From assembly GCF_022347765.1 (NCBI RefSeq), contig NZ_JAKRFZ010000014.1, positions 78,753 through 142,752 of the forward strand: a stretch of DNA of 64,000 bases, given 5' to 3'. The notes under the pieces are model-generated. The model had not been told where the DNA came from. It made no database searches and saw nothing but the letters and a program-made list of their open reading frames with translations. The stretch comes from Pseudoalteromonas sp. OOF1S-7. Lineage in GTDB: Bacteria; Pseudomonadota; Gammaproteobacteria; Enterobacterales; Alteromonadaceae. Of the stretch, positions 50,991-61,100 are shown piece after piece; within the stretch, counting starts at the first letter, position 1; each line of letters begins with the position of its first letter. The position numbers were made by a program, and so were the translations under genes.

Positions 50991-52874
50991 ATGAAAATCC
51001 GCAGCAAGTTCTCTTTGGCATCGGCGCTTCTCATCTTAACGATCATCTTAGTGATCAGTACTACCACATACTGGTTAGTCAGTACTTCTATGAATAAGAA
51101 AACTTCGGCTTATGTGAGCGATTCCGCTCAGTTACTGGCGCTGGGCATAGACAACTGGCTGGCCGAAAAAGCCGCTTTAATCCGGTTGCTGCGCAGCCAG
51201 ATTGAAGCCGATTTTAGCCCTGAACAGTTTCAAAAAGGACTTGAATCACCGTATTTTAAAGAGGCGTTTTTACTGGCGTTTGGCACCTTAAGTAACGAGC
51301 CTATTTTAAGGTCGAACAATCCGAACCGACAAAACCCGCCGGATGTCGATTTTCGGGAACGTGGCTGGTACAAGCTGGCCAGAGATAAAGGTAAAACCGT
51401 ATTTACCAGTCCATATACGGATGCCGCGACCGGTGAGCTATTGCTGTCTGTCGTGGCTCCCATCAATGTTACTGGCCAGTTTCGTGGTGCCATTGGCGGC
51501 GATCTCAGCCTGGATACCATCGCCAAAAGCGTCAACGCAGTAAACTTTGATGGTACAGGCTACGCCTTTTTAGTCGACAGTAAAGGGACCATCGTTTCTC
51601 ACCAAAATGCCAAGCTCAATGGTAAGCCGCTTAGTGCTTTATCTCCTCAATTGCATAAATCAGCAGAGCAGACCCTGCTAGAAGTGACCGTAAAAGGAGA
51701 GGATAAGCTGTTGTACTTTTATCCATTGTCTCAGCAATACGGTACCGACTGGTATCTGGCGGTTTTGCTCGATAAGGCGCGGGTGTTCCGCGATCTGAGA
51801 GAACTGTCAATGAGCACCCTGATGCTGGCCGTGGTGGCGATTCTGCTGGGGGCATTTTTGAGTCGGGCGTTGGCAATTCAGCTGCTGAGACCGCTGAAAG
51901 ATCTCAACGATGCGATCACCAACATCGCCTCGGGCAGCGGCGACCTGACCCAGCGTGTACGCATAAAGCACCAAGATGAATGCGGAAAGGTGGCGCAGGA
52001 GTTTAACCAGTTTCTGGGGTCTTTGCATAGCCTGGTAACTGATGTGAAGCAGCGGGCTGATATGGTGGTTGCCAGTTGTGACGAGGCCCGAACTTTGGCA
52101 AATCAGTCCAGCTCTCAGCTCACGGAACAGGTGCAGCTCATTGAAGGGCTGGCGACGGCGATGCATGAAATGAGCACCACCTCAAGTGAGATCGCAGGCA
52201 GTGCGCAGAATGCGGCGATGTCTATTACCTCGGTCAATGAAAAAGCAGCACAAGGTCAGCAAGTGTTTCAGAAAACACGGGGTGAGATCAGCGCACTGGC
52301 AGATGAAATTAACACCTCACATGAAATGAGCACACAACTGGCCGAGTACAGTCAGAGTATTGAAAACATTCTGTCTGTCATTAATGGTATTGCCGAGCAA
52401 ACTAACCTGCTGGCGCTGAATGCCGCCATTGAAGCGGCCCGGGCAGGCGAGCAGGGGCGGGGCTTTGCGGTGGTTGCCGATGAAGTGCGCTCACTGGCAA
52501 CCAAAACGCAAGAGTCGACCACCGAAATTAAGTCAATGATAGAGCAGATCCAGGCCTCGTCCATTCAGGTCCAAAGCGCCATGGGCAGCAGCCGCGATAA
52601 AACCTTGCTCTGTGTGGAGCAAACGGAGCAGGCCACGGGCATGCTTAATGAAATATCCGAAGCTGTCAAAGACATCATGGACCGTAATATTCAAATTGCA
52701 ACGGCCATAGAAGAGCAAAGTGTGGTGATTGAGGAAATCAACAAAAACACCGCTAATATCAATGATATTAGCGTAGAAGTAGGGAGCTTTGCTATTCGTC
52801 AGTACGAGTCGAGTAAGGTACTTGCGCAACATGCCCATGAGCAAGAAGGGCTGCTATCGAAATTCACGCTTTAG
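50991..52874 (+). CDS. Methyl-accepting chemotaxis protein with Cache domain
   Basis: A 627-residue receptor with a first membrane helix (about 9-31) and a Cache-type periplasmic sensor (about 32-265, with DVDFRERGWYKLARDKGKTV and FTSPYTDAATGELLLSVVAP). The second helix (about 270-292), a HAMP domain and the methyl-accepting domain follow, with the hairpin EQTNLLALNAAIEAARAGEQ. It lacks the C-terminal CheR-binding pentapeptide. The ATG at 50991 was preferred over the GTG at 50967 because it starts MKIRSKFSLA directly before the helix. The ligand is unknown; such Cache domains often sense amino acids or organic acids. Confidence 0.92.
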   Translation: MKIRSKFSLASALLILTIILVISTTTYWLVSTSMNKKTSAYVSDSAQLLALGIDNWLAEKAALIRLLRSQIEADFSPEQFQKGLESPYFKEAFLLAFGTLSNEPILRSNNPNRQNPPDVDFRERGWYKLARDKGKTVFTSPYTDAATGELLLSVVAPINVTGQFRGAIGGDLSLDTIAKSVNAVNFDGTGYAFLVDSKGTIVSHQNAKLNGKPLSALSPQLHKSAEQTLLEVTVKGEDKLLYFYPLSQQYGTDWYLAVLLDKARVFRDLRELSMSTLMLAVVAILLGAFLSRALAIQLLRPLKDLNDAITNIASGSGDLTQRVRIKHQDECGKVAQEFNQFLGSLHSLVTDVKQRADMVVASCDEARTLANQSSSQLTEQVQLIEGLATAMHEMSTTSSEIAGSAQNAAMSITSVNEKAAQGQQVFQKTRGEISALADEINTSHEMSTQLAEYSQSIENILSVINGIAEQTNLLALNAAIEAARAGEQGRGFAVVADEVRSLATKTQESTTEIKSMIEQIQASSIQVQSAMGSSRDKTLLCVEQTEQATGMLNEISEAVKDIMDRNIQIATAIEEQSVVIEEINKNTANINDISVEVGSFAIRQYESSKVLAQHAHEQEGLLSKFTL

Positions 52875-52931
52875 CTTGGTAGCGGCAAGTTGTACACTTG
52901 CCGCATAGCCAATAAAATAAATGAGCCAATT

Positions 52932-53393
52932 TTGGACAATAAGCAAAACATATGGGTAGATGCAGATGCGTGCCCTGTGGTGCTCCGCGAGATTTTGTTC
53001 CGTGCCGCAGTCAGAACCCAGATGCCAGTCACATTCGTGGCTAACCAGTATATTAAAACACCGCCGTCTCCTTACATTCACAAGCTACAGGTTAGCAGTG
53101 GTTTTGATGTGGCTGACAACGAAATTGTGCGCCGCATGAACGCGGGGGATTTAGTGATCACCAGTGATATTCCGCTGGCGGCGGAGGCCATTGAAAAAGG
53201 AGGGTTAGCGCTGAGCACGCGCGGCGAAGAATTTACCCGGGAAAACATCCGCTCCCGGCTGAATATTCGCGATTTTATGGATACCATGCGCAGCAGTGGT
53301 ATGGTCAGTGGTGGCCCGCCTCCGCTGGGGCAGGCCGAAAAACAACAGTTTGCCAACAGCCTAGACCGCTGGTTGCAACAAAACAAAGCCTAA
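52932..53393 (+). CDS. YaiI/YqxD-family protein (DUF188)
   Basis: A 153-residue protein very similar to E. coli YaiI: IWVDADACPVVLREILFRAA, then GFDVADNEIVRRMNAGDLVI, SDIPLAAEAIEKGGLAL and RDFMDTMRSSGMVSGGPPPL. The conserved acidic residues resemble a PIN/NYN-like nuclease fold, but the activity is not established. I chose TTG at 52932 as start because it gives the family length (E. coli 152); another TTG at 52890 would add 14 residues. The start is the least certain part. A long hairpin follows the stop. Confidence 0.88.
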   Translation: MDNKQNIWVDADACPVVLREILFRAAVRTQMPVTFVANQYIKTPPSPYIHKLQVSSGFDVADNEIVRRMNAGDLVITSDIPLAAEAIEKGGLALSTRGEEFTRENIRSRLNIRDFMDTMRSSGMVSGGPPPLGQAEKQQFANSLDRWLQQNKA

Positions 53394-53395
53394 TC

Positions 53396-53432
53396 CCACA
53401 GACACCGACTCATCCCGAGTCGGTGTCTGTGG
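53396..53432. terminator. Perfect 16-bp hairpin between convergent genes
   Basis: CCACAGACACCGACTC (53396-53411) pairs perfectly with GAGTCGGTGTCTGTGG (53417-53432) around a 5-base loop. It fills the whole space between the YaiI-family and katG stops. No T run follows on either side, so it may act as an mRNA 3'-end stabiliser as well as a terminator. Confidence 0.65.
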
Positions 53433-53435
53433 TCG

Positions 53436-55589
53436 TTATGCCATATCGGCGTGCATCACTTTAGCCCAGACATCAACAAAGTCTTGTACAAACTTCTCGC
53501 GGTTATCGTCCTGAGCATAAAATTCGGCGTAACTGCGCAACACGGAGTTAGAGCCGAATACCAGGTCGACGCGCGTTGCCGTCCACGCCACTTCGCCGCT
53601 GTTGCGGTCAATCAATTGATAAGTGTGCTCGTCCTTAGGCTGCCACTGGTATTGCATGTCGGTCAGCGTGACAAAAAAGTCGTTGCTCAATACTTCAGGC
53701 CGATCAGTAAATACACCATGTTGCGTGGCGCCATGATTGGTGTTGAGTACACGCATGCCACCCAGCAGTGCTGTCATCTGCGGGGCTGTGAGTCCCAGCA
53801 GCTGGGCCTTGTCCAGCATGAGCTCTTCCGGGTTCACCTGAGAGGGCGCTTTTAACCAGTTACGAAACGCATCATGCAGCGGCTCCAGGACGGCAAACGC
53901 CTCGATATCTGTCATCTCATCGGTGGCGTCGCCCCGCCCGGGTGTAAACGGCACCTGAATGTCAAAACCTGCCGCTTGTGCCGCCTGCTCAACAGCAAGG
54001 TTACCCGCCAGCACCAGCGTGTCAGCCAGACTGGCGTTGTGTTGCTGTGCGATGGGGGTGAGGGTAGCCAGCACTTTACTTAGTCGAGCAGGTTCGTTGC
54101 CGGGCCAGTCCTTTTGCGGCGCCAGGCGAATACGCGCGCCGTTGGCGCCACCACGTCGGTCTGAGCCGCGAAATGTTCGTGCGCTGTCCCAGGCCGTTGC
54201 AACGCGTTCTGCAATACTCAGGTTGCAGGCTGCGATGGCTTGCCTGAGTGCCTGAAGGTCATAACTGGTATTACCGGTCGGAACCGGATCTTGCCAGAGA
54301 CTGGTTTCTTTTGGCACATCTGGCCCTATGTAACGTGACACCGGACCCATATCGCGGTGCGTGAGTTTGAACCAGGCTTTTGCGAACACCCTGGAGAAAT
54401 AATCCGGATCATCGTAAAAACGCTGCGAAATTTTACGGTACACCGGGTCTACTCTCATCGCCATATCGGCATCAGTCATGATCGGGCTGTGGCGGTGTTG
54501 TGAGTCGACAACATCCGGGTACTTATCTTCTTCTTTCACATTGATGGGTTGCCACTGCCAGGCACCTGCCGGGCTCTTTTTAAGTTCCCACTCATAGTTA
54601 AGCAACAAATGGAAGTAGCCGTTGTCCCAGCGGGTCGGCTGGCTTGTCCAGGCACCTTCCAGTCCACTGGTCACGGCATGTTTACCAGTGGCGCCGTCTT
54701 TGAGCCAGCCAAACCCCTGTGCTTCCAGATTAGCCCCTTCAGGCTCGGGACCGAGCGCCTCAGCATTGCCATTACCATGGCATTTGCCAACCGTGTGTCC
54801 GCCTGCGGTCAGTGCAACCGTCTCTTCATCATTCATTGCCATACGGGCAAATGTTGTGCGCACATCTTCGGCCGTTTTTTGCGGATCGGGCTGGCCGTCC
54901 ACCCCTTCCGGGTTGACATAGATCAGGCCCATCATTACGGCGGCCAGCGGATTGTGCAACTCCCGTTCATCGTGATAGCGGCTGTTGTCGCCGTCGCTGG
55001 TGGCCAGCCATTCAGATTCCGGGCCCCAGTAAATATCTTTCTCCGGATGCCAGATGTCTTCGCGGCCAAACGCAAACCCATAGGTTTTTAACCCCATGGA
55101 CTCATACGCTATGGTACCGGCATAGGCGATTAGGTCTGCCCAGCTCAATTGGTTACCGTATTTTTGTTTAATAGGCCAAAGCAGACGGCGCGCTTTATCG
55201 AGGTTGGTATTATCAGGCCAGGAGTTAAGGGGCGCAAATCTCAGGTTTCCGGTGCTGGCACCGCCTCGGCCATCGGCAATTCGATACGTACCTGCGGCAT
55301 GCCAGGTCATGCGGATCATCAGTCCACCGTAATGTCCCCAGTCTGCTGGCCACCAGGGCTGGCTGTCGGTCATCAGCGCATGCAGGTCATGTTTCAGGGC
55401 ATCGAAATCGAGCTGTTTTACCGCTTCGCGATAGCAAAAATCCTGGCCCATTGGATTGGTTTTGCTGTCGTGTTGATGCAGTATGTCGAGGTTGAGTGCT
55501 TTGGGCCACCATTTCGGCTGTGCCATTTGCTCTGTTGTGGGACTGTTATGTAGTATCGGACAGGTGCCAGGGTGGTCGTTTGCTTGCAT
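53436..55589 (-). CDS. katG: Catalase-peroxidase KatG
   Basis: A haem enzyme that removes hydrogen peroxide. The 717-residue protein has the distal Arg93-Trp96-His97 in IRMTWHAAGTYRIADGRGG, the proximal haem ligand His265 in ALTAGGHTVGK, and the Trp96-Tyr224-Met250 set that forms the catalytic adduct in this family. The N- and C-terminal halves are the two peroxidase repeats. The ATG at 55587-55589 has GGAG 9 bases upstream; the in-frame TTG further up would place that site inside the gene. It is a single gene with about 200 bp of promoter region before it. Confidence 0.97.
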   Translation of the reverse strand: MQANDHPGTCPILHNSPTTEQMAQPKWWPKALNLDILHQHDSKTNPMGQDFCYREAVKQLDFDALKHDLHALMTDSQPWWPADWGHYGGLMIRMTWHAAGTYRIADGRGGASTGNLRFAPLNSWPDNTNLDKARRLLWPIKQKYGNQLSWADLIAYAGTIAYESMGLKTYGFAFGREDIWHPEKDIYWGPESEWLATSDGDNSRYHDERELHNPLAAVMMGLIYVNPEGVDGQPDPQKTAEDVRTTFARMAMNDEETVALTAGGHTVGKCHGNGNAEALGPEPEGANLEAQGFGWLKDGATGKHAVTSGLEGAWTSQPTRWDNGYFHLLLNYEWELKKSPAGAWQWQPINVKEEDKYPDVVDSQHRHSPIMTDADMAMRVDPVYRKISQRFYDDPDYFSRVFAKAWFKLTHRDMGPVSRYIGPDVPKETSLWQDPVPTGNTSYDLQALRQAIAACNLSIAERVATAWDSARTFRGSDRRGGANGARIRLAPQKDWPGNEPARLSKVLATLTPIAQQHNASLADTLVLAGNLAVEQAAQAAGFDIQVPFTPGRGDATDEMTDIEAFAVLEPLHDAFRNWLKAPSQVNPEELMLDKAQLLGLTAPQMTALLGGMRVLNTNHGATQHGVFTDRPEVLSNDFFVTLTDMQYQWQPKDEHTYQLIDRNSGEVAWTATRVDLVFGSNSVLRSYAEFYAQDDNREKFVQDFVDVWAKVMHADMA

Positions 55590-55790
55590 TGCTGTGTCTC
55601 CATTCAATTCACGGTGTGTTGGACTGCACTGATTATTTACGGCTGTTATCAGGCGACGGGCTACAAATTATAGTCAAAACATGATTAAGTTGAGTGAATT
55701 TCATACGCGAGTTCCGATAGTTAAGATCACAAAGCCTGATCCTATCAATGCAATTACTCAAGTGCGCCTGCACGCCAAACAGGAGAGAAA

Positions 55791-56273
55791 ATGATAAGAA
55801 TAATGACACAAAACGACTTTCAACGTTTCTGGCCAACCTTTAAAGCGGTGATTGAACAACAAGAGACCTATGCTTTTGACCCCGACATGTCACAGCAGGC
55901 GGCCTATACACTGTGGTGCGAAAAAGTAGACTGTGCCTATGTCATGGTCGAAGAAGACGAGATCCTTGGAAGCTATTATTTAAAAGCCAATGCGATGGGC
56001 CCGAGCGATCATATTTGCAATTGTGGCTATATGGTCACAACTCAGGCAAGAGGTAAAGGGGTTGCGCGCGCCTTGTGTGAGCATTCGCAAAATGAGGCAA
56101 AGGCACGGGGCTACCTTGCTATGCAGTTTAACTCTGTGGTTGCCAGTAATCAGGTCGCGGTGCAGCTGTGGCAAAGGTTGGGGTATCAAATAATCGGAAC
56201 AATTCCAAAGGCTTATCGTCATCCTCGCTTGGGTTTCATCGATAGCCATATTATGTATAAATGGCTCGACTAA
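55791..56273 (+). CDS. GNAT acetyltransferase
   Basis: A 160-residue acetyltransferase with the acetyl-CoA loop YMVTTQARGKGVARALCEHS (about 82-101) and the end NQVAVQLWQRLGYQIIGTIP followed by YRHPRLGFIDSHIMYKWL, which fits the L-amino-acid or peptide N-acetyltransferase subgroup. The start has GGAGAGAAA upstream. The substrate is unknown. Confidence 0.85.
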   Translation: MIRIMTQNDFQRFWPTFKAVIEQQETYAFDPDMSQQAAYTLWCEKVDCAYVMVEEDEILGSYYLKANAMGPSDHICNCGYMVTTQARGKGVARALCEHSQNEAKARGYLAMQFNSVVASNQVAVQLWQRLGYQIIGTIPKAYRHPRLGFIDSHIMYKWLD

Positions 56274-56320
56274 AAATAAGAATGTTATTTCATATCAATA
56301 CTATAGGCTATAAAGAGGCA

Positions 56321-56355
56321 TTGACATCGCCTCCTGGCCAGCCTATATTGCTGGC
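56321..56355 (+). promoter_or_regulatory. Strong promoter with dyad over the -10 box
   Basis: TTGACA (56321-56326) and TATATT (56344-56349) have the ideal 17-base spacing, one of the best sigma-70 promoters in the window. GCCAGC (56337-56342) and GCTGGC (56350-56355) flank the -10 box as a perfect dyad with 7 bases between, well placed for a repressor. It drives the Cys/His-rich protein and perhaps the metal-efflux genes after it. Confidence 0.75.
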
Positions 56356-56381
56356 AATTTAATTAACCGTGAGAAGGTAAG

Positions 56382-56735
56382 TTGCGTTTACTACAGGGTC
56401 TGCTCAGCATAATTATGATGTTACTGATTGGCGTTCAATCGGTGACTGCTGCTGTCGATCCCGGCAACTTTCATCAACCTGATCAGGCACACCTGCAAAC
56501 TAAGCACGTTCATGATGACAACTATTCTGCCTCGGACAGGCTTATTTTTGATGAGCAGGGACATGTGATCTCAGACTGTCACCACTGTGGCCATTGTAGT
56601 GGCAGTCATACTATTTGGATGTCAGCCAGGCTTGCTATGGTGTCCGGCCTTATCAATTCCGGCCCAGCCTTTTTACCCGGCGACACTCAGGTTCGCCGAC
56701 GGATTGAATCTCAGTTTAAACCTCCCATCGCTTAA
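56382..56735 (+). CDS. Small secreted Cys/His-rich protein (possible metal binder)
   Basis: A 117-residue protein with a signal peptide (MRLLQGLLSIIMMLLIGVQS). The mature part is rich in His and Asp and has the cluster CHHCGHCSGSH (about 66-76), which could bind copper, zinc or similar ions. The start is TTG at 56382 with GAAGG upstream. It precedes an RND metal-efflux pair by 192 bases and has the strong promoter just described. I do not recognise the family with certainty (DUF2946-like proteins have comparable His/Cys motifs). A periplasmic metal-handling role is inferred from motif and neighbours. Confidence 0.65.
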   Translation: MRLLQGLLSIIMMLLIGVQSVTAAVDPGNFHQPDQAHLQTKHVHDDNYSASDRLIFDEQGHVISDCHHCGHCSGSHTIWMSARLAMVSGLINSGPAFLPGDTQVRRRIESQFKPPIA

Positions 56736-56869
56736 CTCTGTTTCTCTCTGATCGTATTCAGATCAGCCATATTTTTTGTCGTTTGACGGATTGCTTCCGT
56801 GTGTCTGTTGCTATGTGACAACAGGGCGGTGCAATGAGTCAGTCTCCTTTTGCCTGCAACAGACAGGCT

Positions 56870-56905
56870 GTGGCTTGCAGACAGTTCAGATGTGTGACAA
56901 GCCAC
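56870..56905 (+). promoter_or_regulatory. Stem-loop before the adaptor ribosome site
   Basis: GTGGCTTG (56870-56877) and CAAGCCAC (56898-56905) form a perfect 8-bp stem with a 20-base loop, ending 5 bases before AAGAGG, the ribosome site of the next gene. It may influence translation or mRNA processing between the two genes. Confidence 0.4.
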
Positions 56906-56927
56906 GAGTTAAGAGGTTTAGATAACC

Positions 56928-58091
56928 ATGAACAAACGTATTTTTAGCTGTGCAGCTGGATTACTACTGATATCACTGAGGGTTAATGCGGGTTTAAGTG
57001 CCGACCAAGATCACAACCATGGCGAACAACACCGGCCTGCCGGCGCTGCTCATGCTGCGCAGCCTCATCCACAAAGTGTGATGCTTAATCAGGCCCAACA
57101 AGCAAAGATCAATCTAAAGCTGGAGACAATCCAGCCAGCGTATGAACACATTCCACTTTATGCACCGGGCGAACTCAAAGCTAACAGTTACACCAGCTAT
57201 GTGGTAACGCCGCGGATTGATTCTGTCATTGAGCGCCGTCACGCCGTGTTGGGTCAGATAGTTGAACCGGGCGATAAGCTGGTTACCTTGTTTAGCCAGG
57301 ATATGGCGCAGGCGCAGGCTGATTATCTCATTGCTGCCAGCCAGTGGCAGCGGTTCGCAAAATTAACCGATACGAGCCTGAGCGAAAATCAGCAGGTTGA
57401 AGCCAAAGCCCGGTATAAGGCAACACTGGGTAAGTTATTGGCAATGGGGATGAGCCAGTCTGATGTCAGCCAGTTACAAGAGACTCAGTCGCTGGGCATA
57501 TACACTTTGACAGCCCAGCGTAGCGGGATAGTTCTGGCGGATAATTTTGCCCAGGGCCAGCGCTTTGAGCCCGGGGAGGCGATTATGAAACTCGCCGATG
57601 AATCGTCCCTGTGGGTCGAAGTCAGGCTGGCTGCTACACAGCAAAGCCCGATTGATACCAGCACACCCGTTGAGATAGAACATAACCTTCGGCGTTATCC
57701 GGCAAAGGTGATCCAGCAGGGGCATACACTGGATCCACTGACGCGTACCCGGGTTGTTCGCCTGGAGGTTGACAATCCGGACGACACCTTACATGAGGGG
57801 ATGTTCGTTAGTGCGTATTTTATGTTTAACACAGCAAGTCCGGTTATCGCTGTGCCTGAATCAGCCTTGGTGCGCGGCGCCGAGGGCCAGTGGCAGGTGT
57901 TTGTGGAACATGAGGCGGGTGAGTTTATTGCCACACCTGTGCTGCGCAACAAGCAGCTAGGAGATAAGGTCATTATTGAGCCTGTATCGTCCTCGCAGAT
58001 GATTGAAGCTGGCGCCAGAGTGGTTGTTGACGGGGCATTCTTTGTTGCTTCCGAATTGGCCAAAAGTGGCTTTGATCCACACAACCACTGA
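56928..58091 (+). CDS. RND periplasmic adaptor, CusB/CzcB-type
   Basis: A 387-residue membrane fusion protein of heavy-metal RND pumps: signal peptide, then a His-rich stretch (DQDHNHGEQHRP and AAHAAQPHPQ, about 26-50). Beta-barrel and lipoyl domains (VVTPRIDSVIERRHAVLGQIVEPGD) and a helical hairpin (about 120-185) follow, with a C-terminal membrane-proximal domain and a further HNH end. The His clusters suggest metal capture. It starts 192 bases after the small Cys/His protein and ends 11 bases before the pump gene. Confidence 0.87.
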   Translation: MNKRIFSCAAGLLLISLRVNAGLSADQDHNHGEQHRPAGAAHAAQPHPQSVMLNQAQQAKINLKLETIQPAYEHIPLYAPGELKANSYTSYVVTPRIDSVIERRHAVLGQIVEPGDKLVTLFSQDMAQAQADYLIAASQWQRFAKLTDTSLSENQQVEAKARYKATLGKLLAMGMSQSDVSQLQETQSLGIYTLTAQRSGIVLADNFAQGQRFEPGEAIMKLADESSLWVEVRLAATQQSPIDTSTPVEIEHNLRRYPAKVIQQGHTLDPLTRTRVVRLEVDNPDDTLHEGMFVSAYFMFNTASPVIAVPESALVRGAEGQWQVFVEHEAGEFIATPVLRNKQLGDKVIIEPVSSSQMIEAGARVVVDGAFFVASELAKSGFDPHNH

Positions 58092-58102
58092 GGGCGCGAA
58101 AG

Positions 58103-61100
58103 ATGCTAAATAAACTCATTCAAGGTGCAATTGCATACCGTGCTCTGGTGTTACTGCTGGCGCTTATGACTCTGACGGCGGCATTATGGCAAATACCTCG
58201 CCTGGATCTGGATGCTTTTCCGGATGTGACCAATATTCAGGTTGCTGTTAATACTGAAGCGCCTGGGTTGGCAGCGCAGGAAGTGGAGCAATTGATCACT
58301 TATCCCATTGAAGCTGTGATGTATGCGCTACCGGATGTTGAGCAGGTGCGCTCAGTGTCGAAAACCGGATTATCAGGGGTGACCGTGGTGTTTAAGGAAG
58401 GCACAGATATTTACTTTGCCCGACAGCTGGTGTTTGAGCGGCTCCAGGCCGCCCGTTCACTGATCCCGGATTCCGTTGGAACACCGGATATGGGCCCCAA
58501 TACCTCCGGGCTGGGTCAGGTCTATCAATATCTGCTGGTAGCAGAGCCCGGCTCGGATTTTGACGAGATGGCGCTGCGAAGCCTTAATGATTGGGTGGTT
58601 AAACGTTTGCTGATGCCGGTAGAAGGGGTGACCGATGTGCTGTCATTTGGTGGGCAGGTTAAGCAATATCAGGTGGATGTAGATCCTGCACGTTTACTGG
58701 CCTACGAACTCACCCAGGCGCAGGTTCAGCAAGCTCTGATGGATAATAACCGTAATGCTGGTGGCTGGTATCTTGAGCGGGGTCAGGAGCAACAGGTGAT
58801 CCGAGGGGTTGGCTGGTTTGCAAGTGGTGAAGCGGGCCTGGCGCAAATTCGTCAGGTGCCTGTCAAGACAGATAACGGCACAGTAGTGCGGGTGAGTGAT
58901 GTTGCACAGGTTAAACTGGGAGGAGAGATCCGCCAGGGGGCTGTGACCATGACCCGACGAGATAACGCCGGTAAACAGCAGCCGATGGGGGAGGTTGTCA
59001 GTGGTATTGTACTCAAACGTTTGGGTGCTAACACCAAAGCGACCATTGACGGGATCAACAACAAAGTGACTCAGATTAACCGGGCCTTGCCGAAGGGGGT
59101 TAAATTTGTGCCGTTTTACGATCAAAGCATGCTGATCGACAAGGCCGTGAGCACAGTCGCCCAAGCGCTATTGCTGGCATTCGTGTTTATTGCCGTGGTG
59201 CTGGTCTTGTTCTTACTTAATCTGAGTGCGGCAATACTGGTTATACTCTCGGTACCTGCGGCCATCATTCTGGCTTTGGGGCTGATGTCTGTGATGGGCA
59301 TGTCGGCCAATTTAATGTCACTCGGTGGGTTGGCGGTAGCCATAGGTATGCTGGTCGATGGCTCCGTGGTTATGGTTGAGCGTATCTTGCAACGACACGC
59401 TCAGTCGTCGACATCACCCGGTAGTGCCGTCAGAGCGTTTCATGAGTTGGTGAGCTTAGCTGCAAAGGATGTTGCCCGGCCTATCTTCTTTGCCTCTGCA
59501 ATTATCCTGCTGGTTTTTTTGCCCTTATTTTCATTCGAGGGTGTTGAGGCCAAGCTGTTTGTGCCCATGGCAACCAGCATTATGCTGGCCATGGTGTGCG
59601 CCGTGGTCATTGCCTTGCTGGTCGTGCCGCCCTTGGCCTGCTACTTGCTGAAAAGCCGCAAACCAGCGCGGCGCAATACGGTATTAGATAAGGTCGAAGC
59701 GTATTATCGTCAAGTACTGCAACAGGCGCAGCGCTACAGCAAAGCACTCCTTAGTGCAATCTCGGTGCTTTTTATGTTCGCGGTATACACGCTGACGCAA
59801 ATTGGCACTGAGTTTGTTCCGGAGCTGGAAGAAGGAACCCTGAATTTGCGGGTAACGCTGGCACCTTCTGCCAGTCTGGACACGGCCTTATCGGTTGCAC
59901 CTAAACTGGAACAAACGTTATTGGAATTTGAAGAAGTTACTTATGCATTGAGCCGTATTGGCCGCCCTGAGCTGGGGGGCGATCCTGAGCCGGTGAGTAA
60001 TATCGAAATCTACATTGGGCTACGGCCTGTTGAACAGTGGAAAAATGCCCATACACGCGCCGCCTTGCAAGAAAAAATGGCAGCGGCGCTTGCGGTTCAT
60101 CCGGGTTTACTTTTTAACTTTTCTCAGCCGATAGCAACGCGTGTTGATGAGCTACTGTCAGGCGTTAAAGCTCAGCTTGCCATTAAATTATTCGGACCCG
60201 ATTTGGCGGTGTTGATGCAAAAAGGGGAAGAACTTGAGCATCTGGTAAAGGCAGTATCGGGCACCACGGATGTGGCATTGGAGCAGTTAAGCGGAGAGGC
60301 ACAACTGGTGATCACACCGAACAGGCAGGCGTTGTCGCGTTTCGGGCTCTCCGTTAATGATGTAATGGAGCTGGTTAGCAGTGGTTTAGGGGGCAGTGCG
60401 GCAGGCCAGGTAGTCAATGGCAATGAAAGGTATGACATTTACGTCAGGCTGGCTGAACCGGCCAGGCGCAACCCCGCTGCAATTGAATCTCTCAGGCTGT
60501 TGTCACCCACTGGTGCCTGGGTCAGCTTAAAAGAAGTGGCAAACGTTGAGTTTGCCGCAGGTCCGGTACAGATCCGTCGTGATGACGTGCAGCGCAGAAT
60601 TGTTGTGCAAGCCAATGTCTCTGACAGAGATATGGGCAGTGTTGTTACGGATATTAAAGCGAAGATTGACAGCGCATTACCACTGCCGCCGGGCTACAGC
60701 ATTGAATTTGGGGGGCAGTTTGAAAGCCAGCAGCGTGCCCAAAAGCGATTAGCACTGGTCGTGCCTTGTGCCCTGTTGCTGATGGCTTTGCTGCTGTTCG
60801 TGACCTTTAATTCGGTGGGCCAGGCGGCCCTGGTTATGCTGAGCATTCCCCTGGGGGTTATTGGAGGCATCTTTTCTTTATACCTGTCCGGGCAATATTT
60901 ATCAGTTCCGGCGTCTGTAGGATTTATTACTTTATTTGGTGTTGCTGTGTTAAACGCGGTGGTACTGGTAGAGAGTATTAATCAGCGCATCGCCGCAGGA
61001 GAGGACAGAGCGACGGCAATTCAAGAAGGTGCCGCTTCAAGGTTGCGCCCGGTATTGATGACTGCGCTTACCTCCGCACTGGGACTCATGCCAATTTTGT

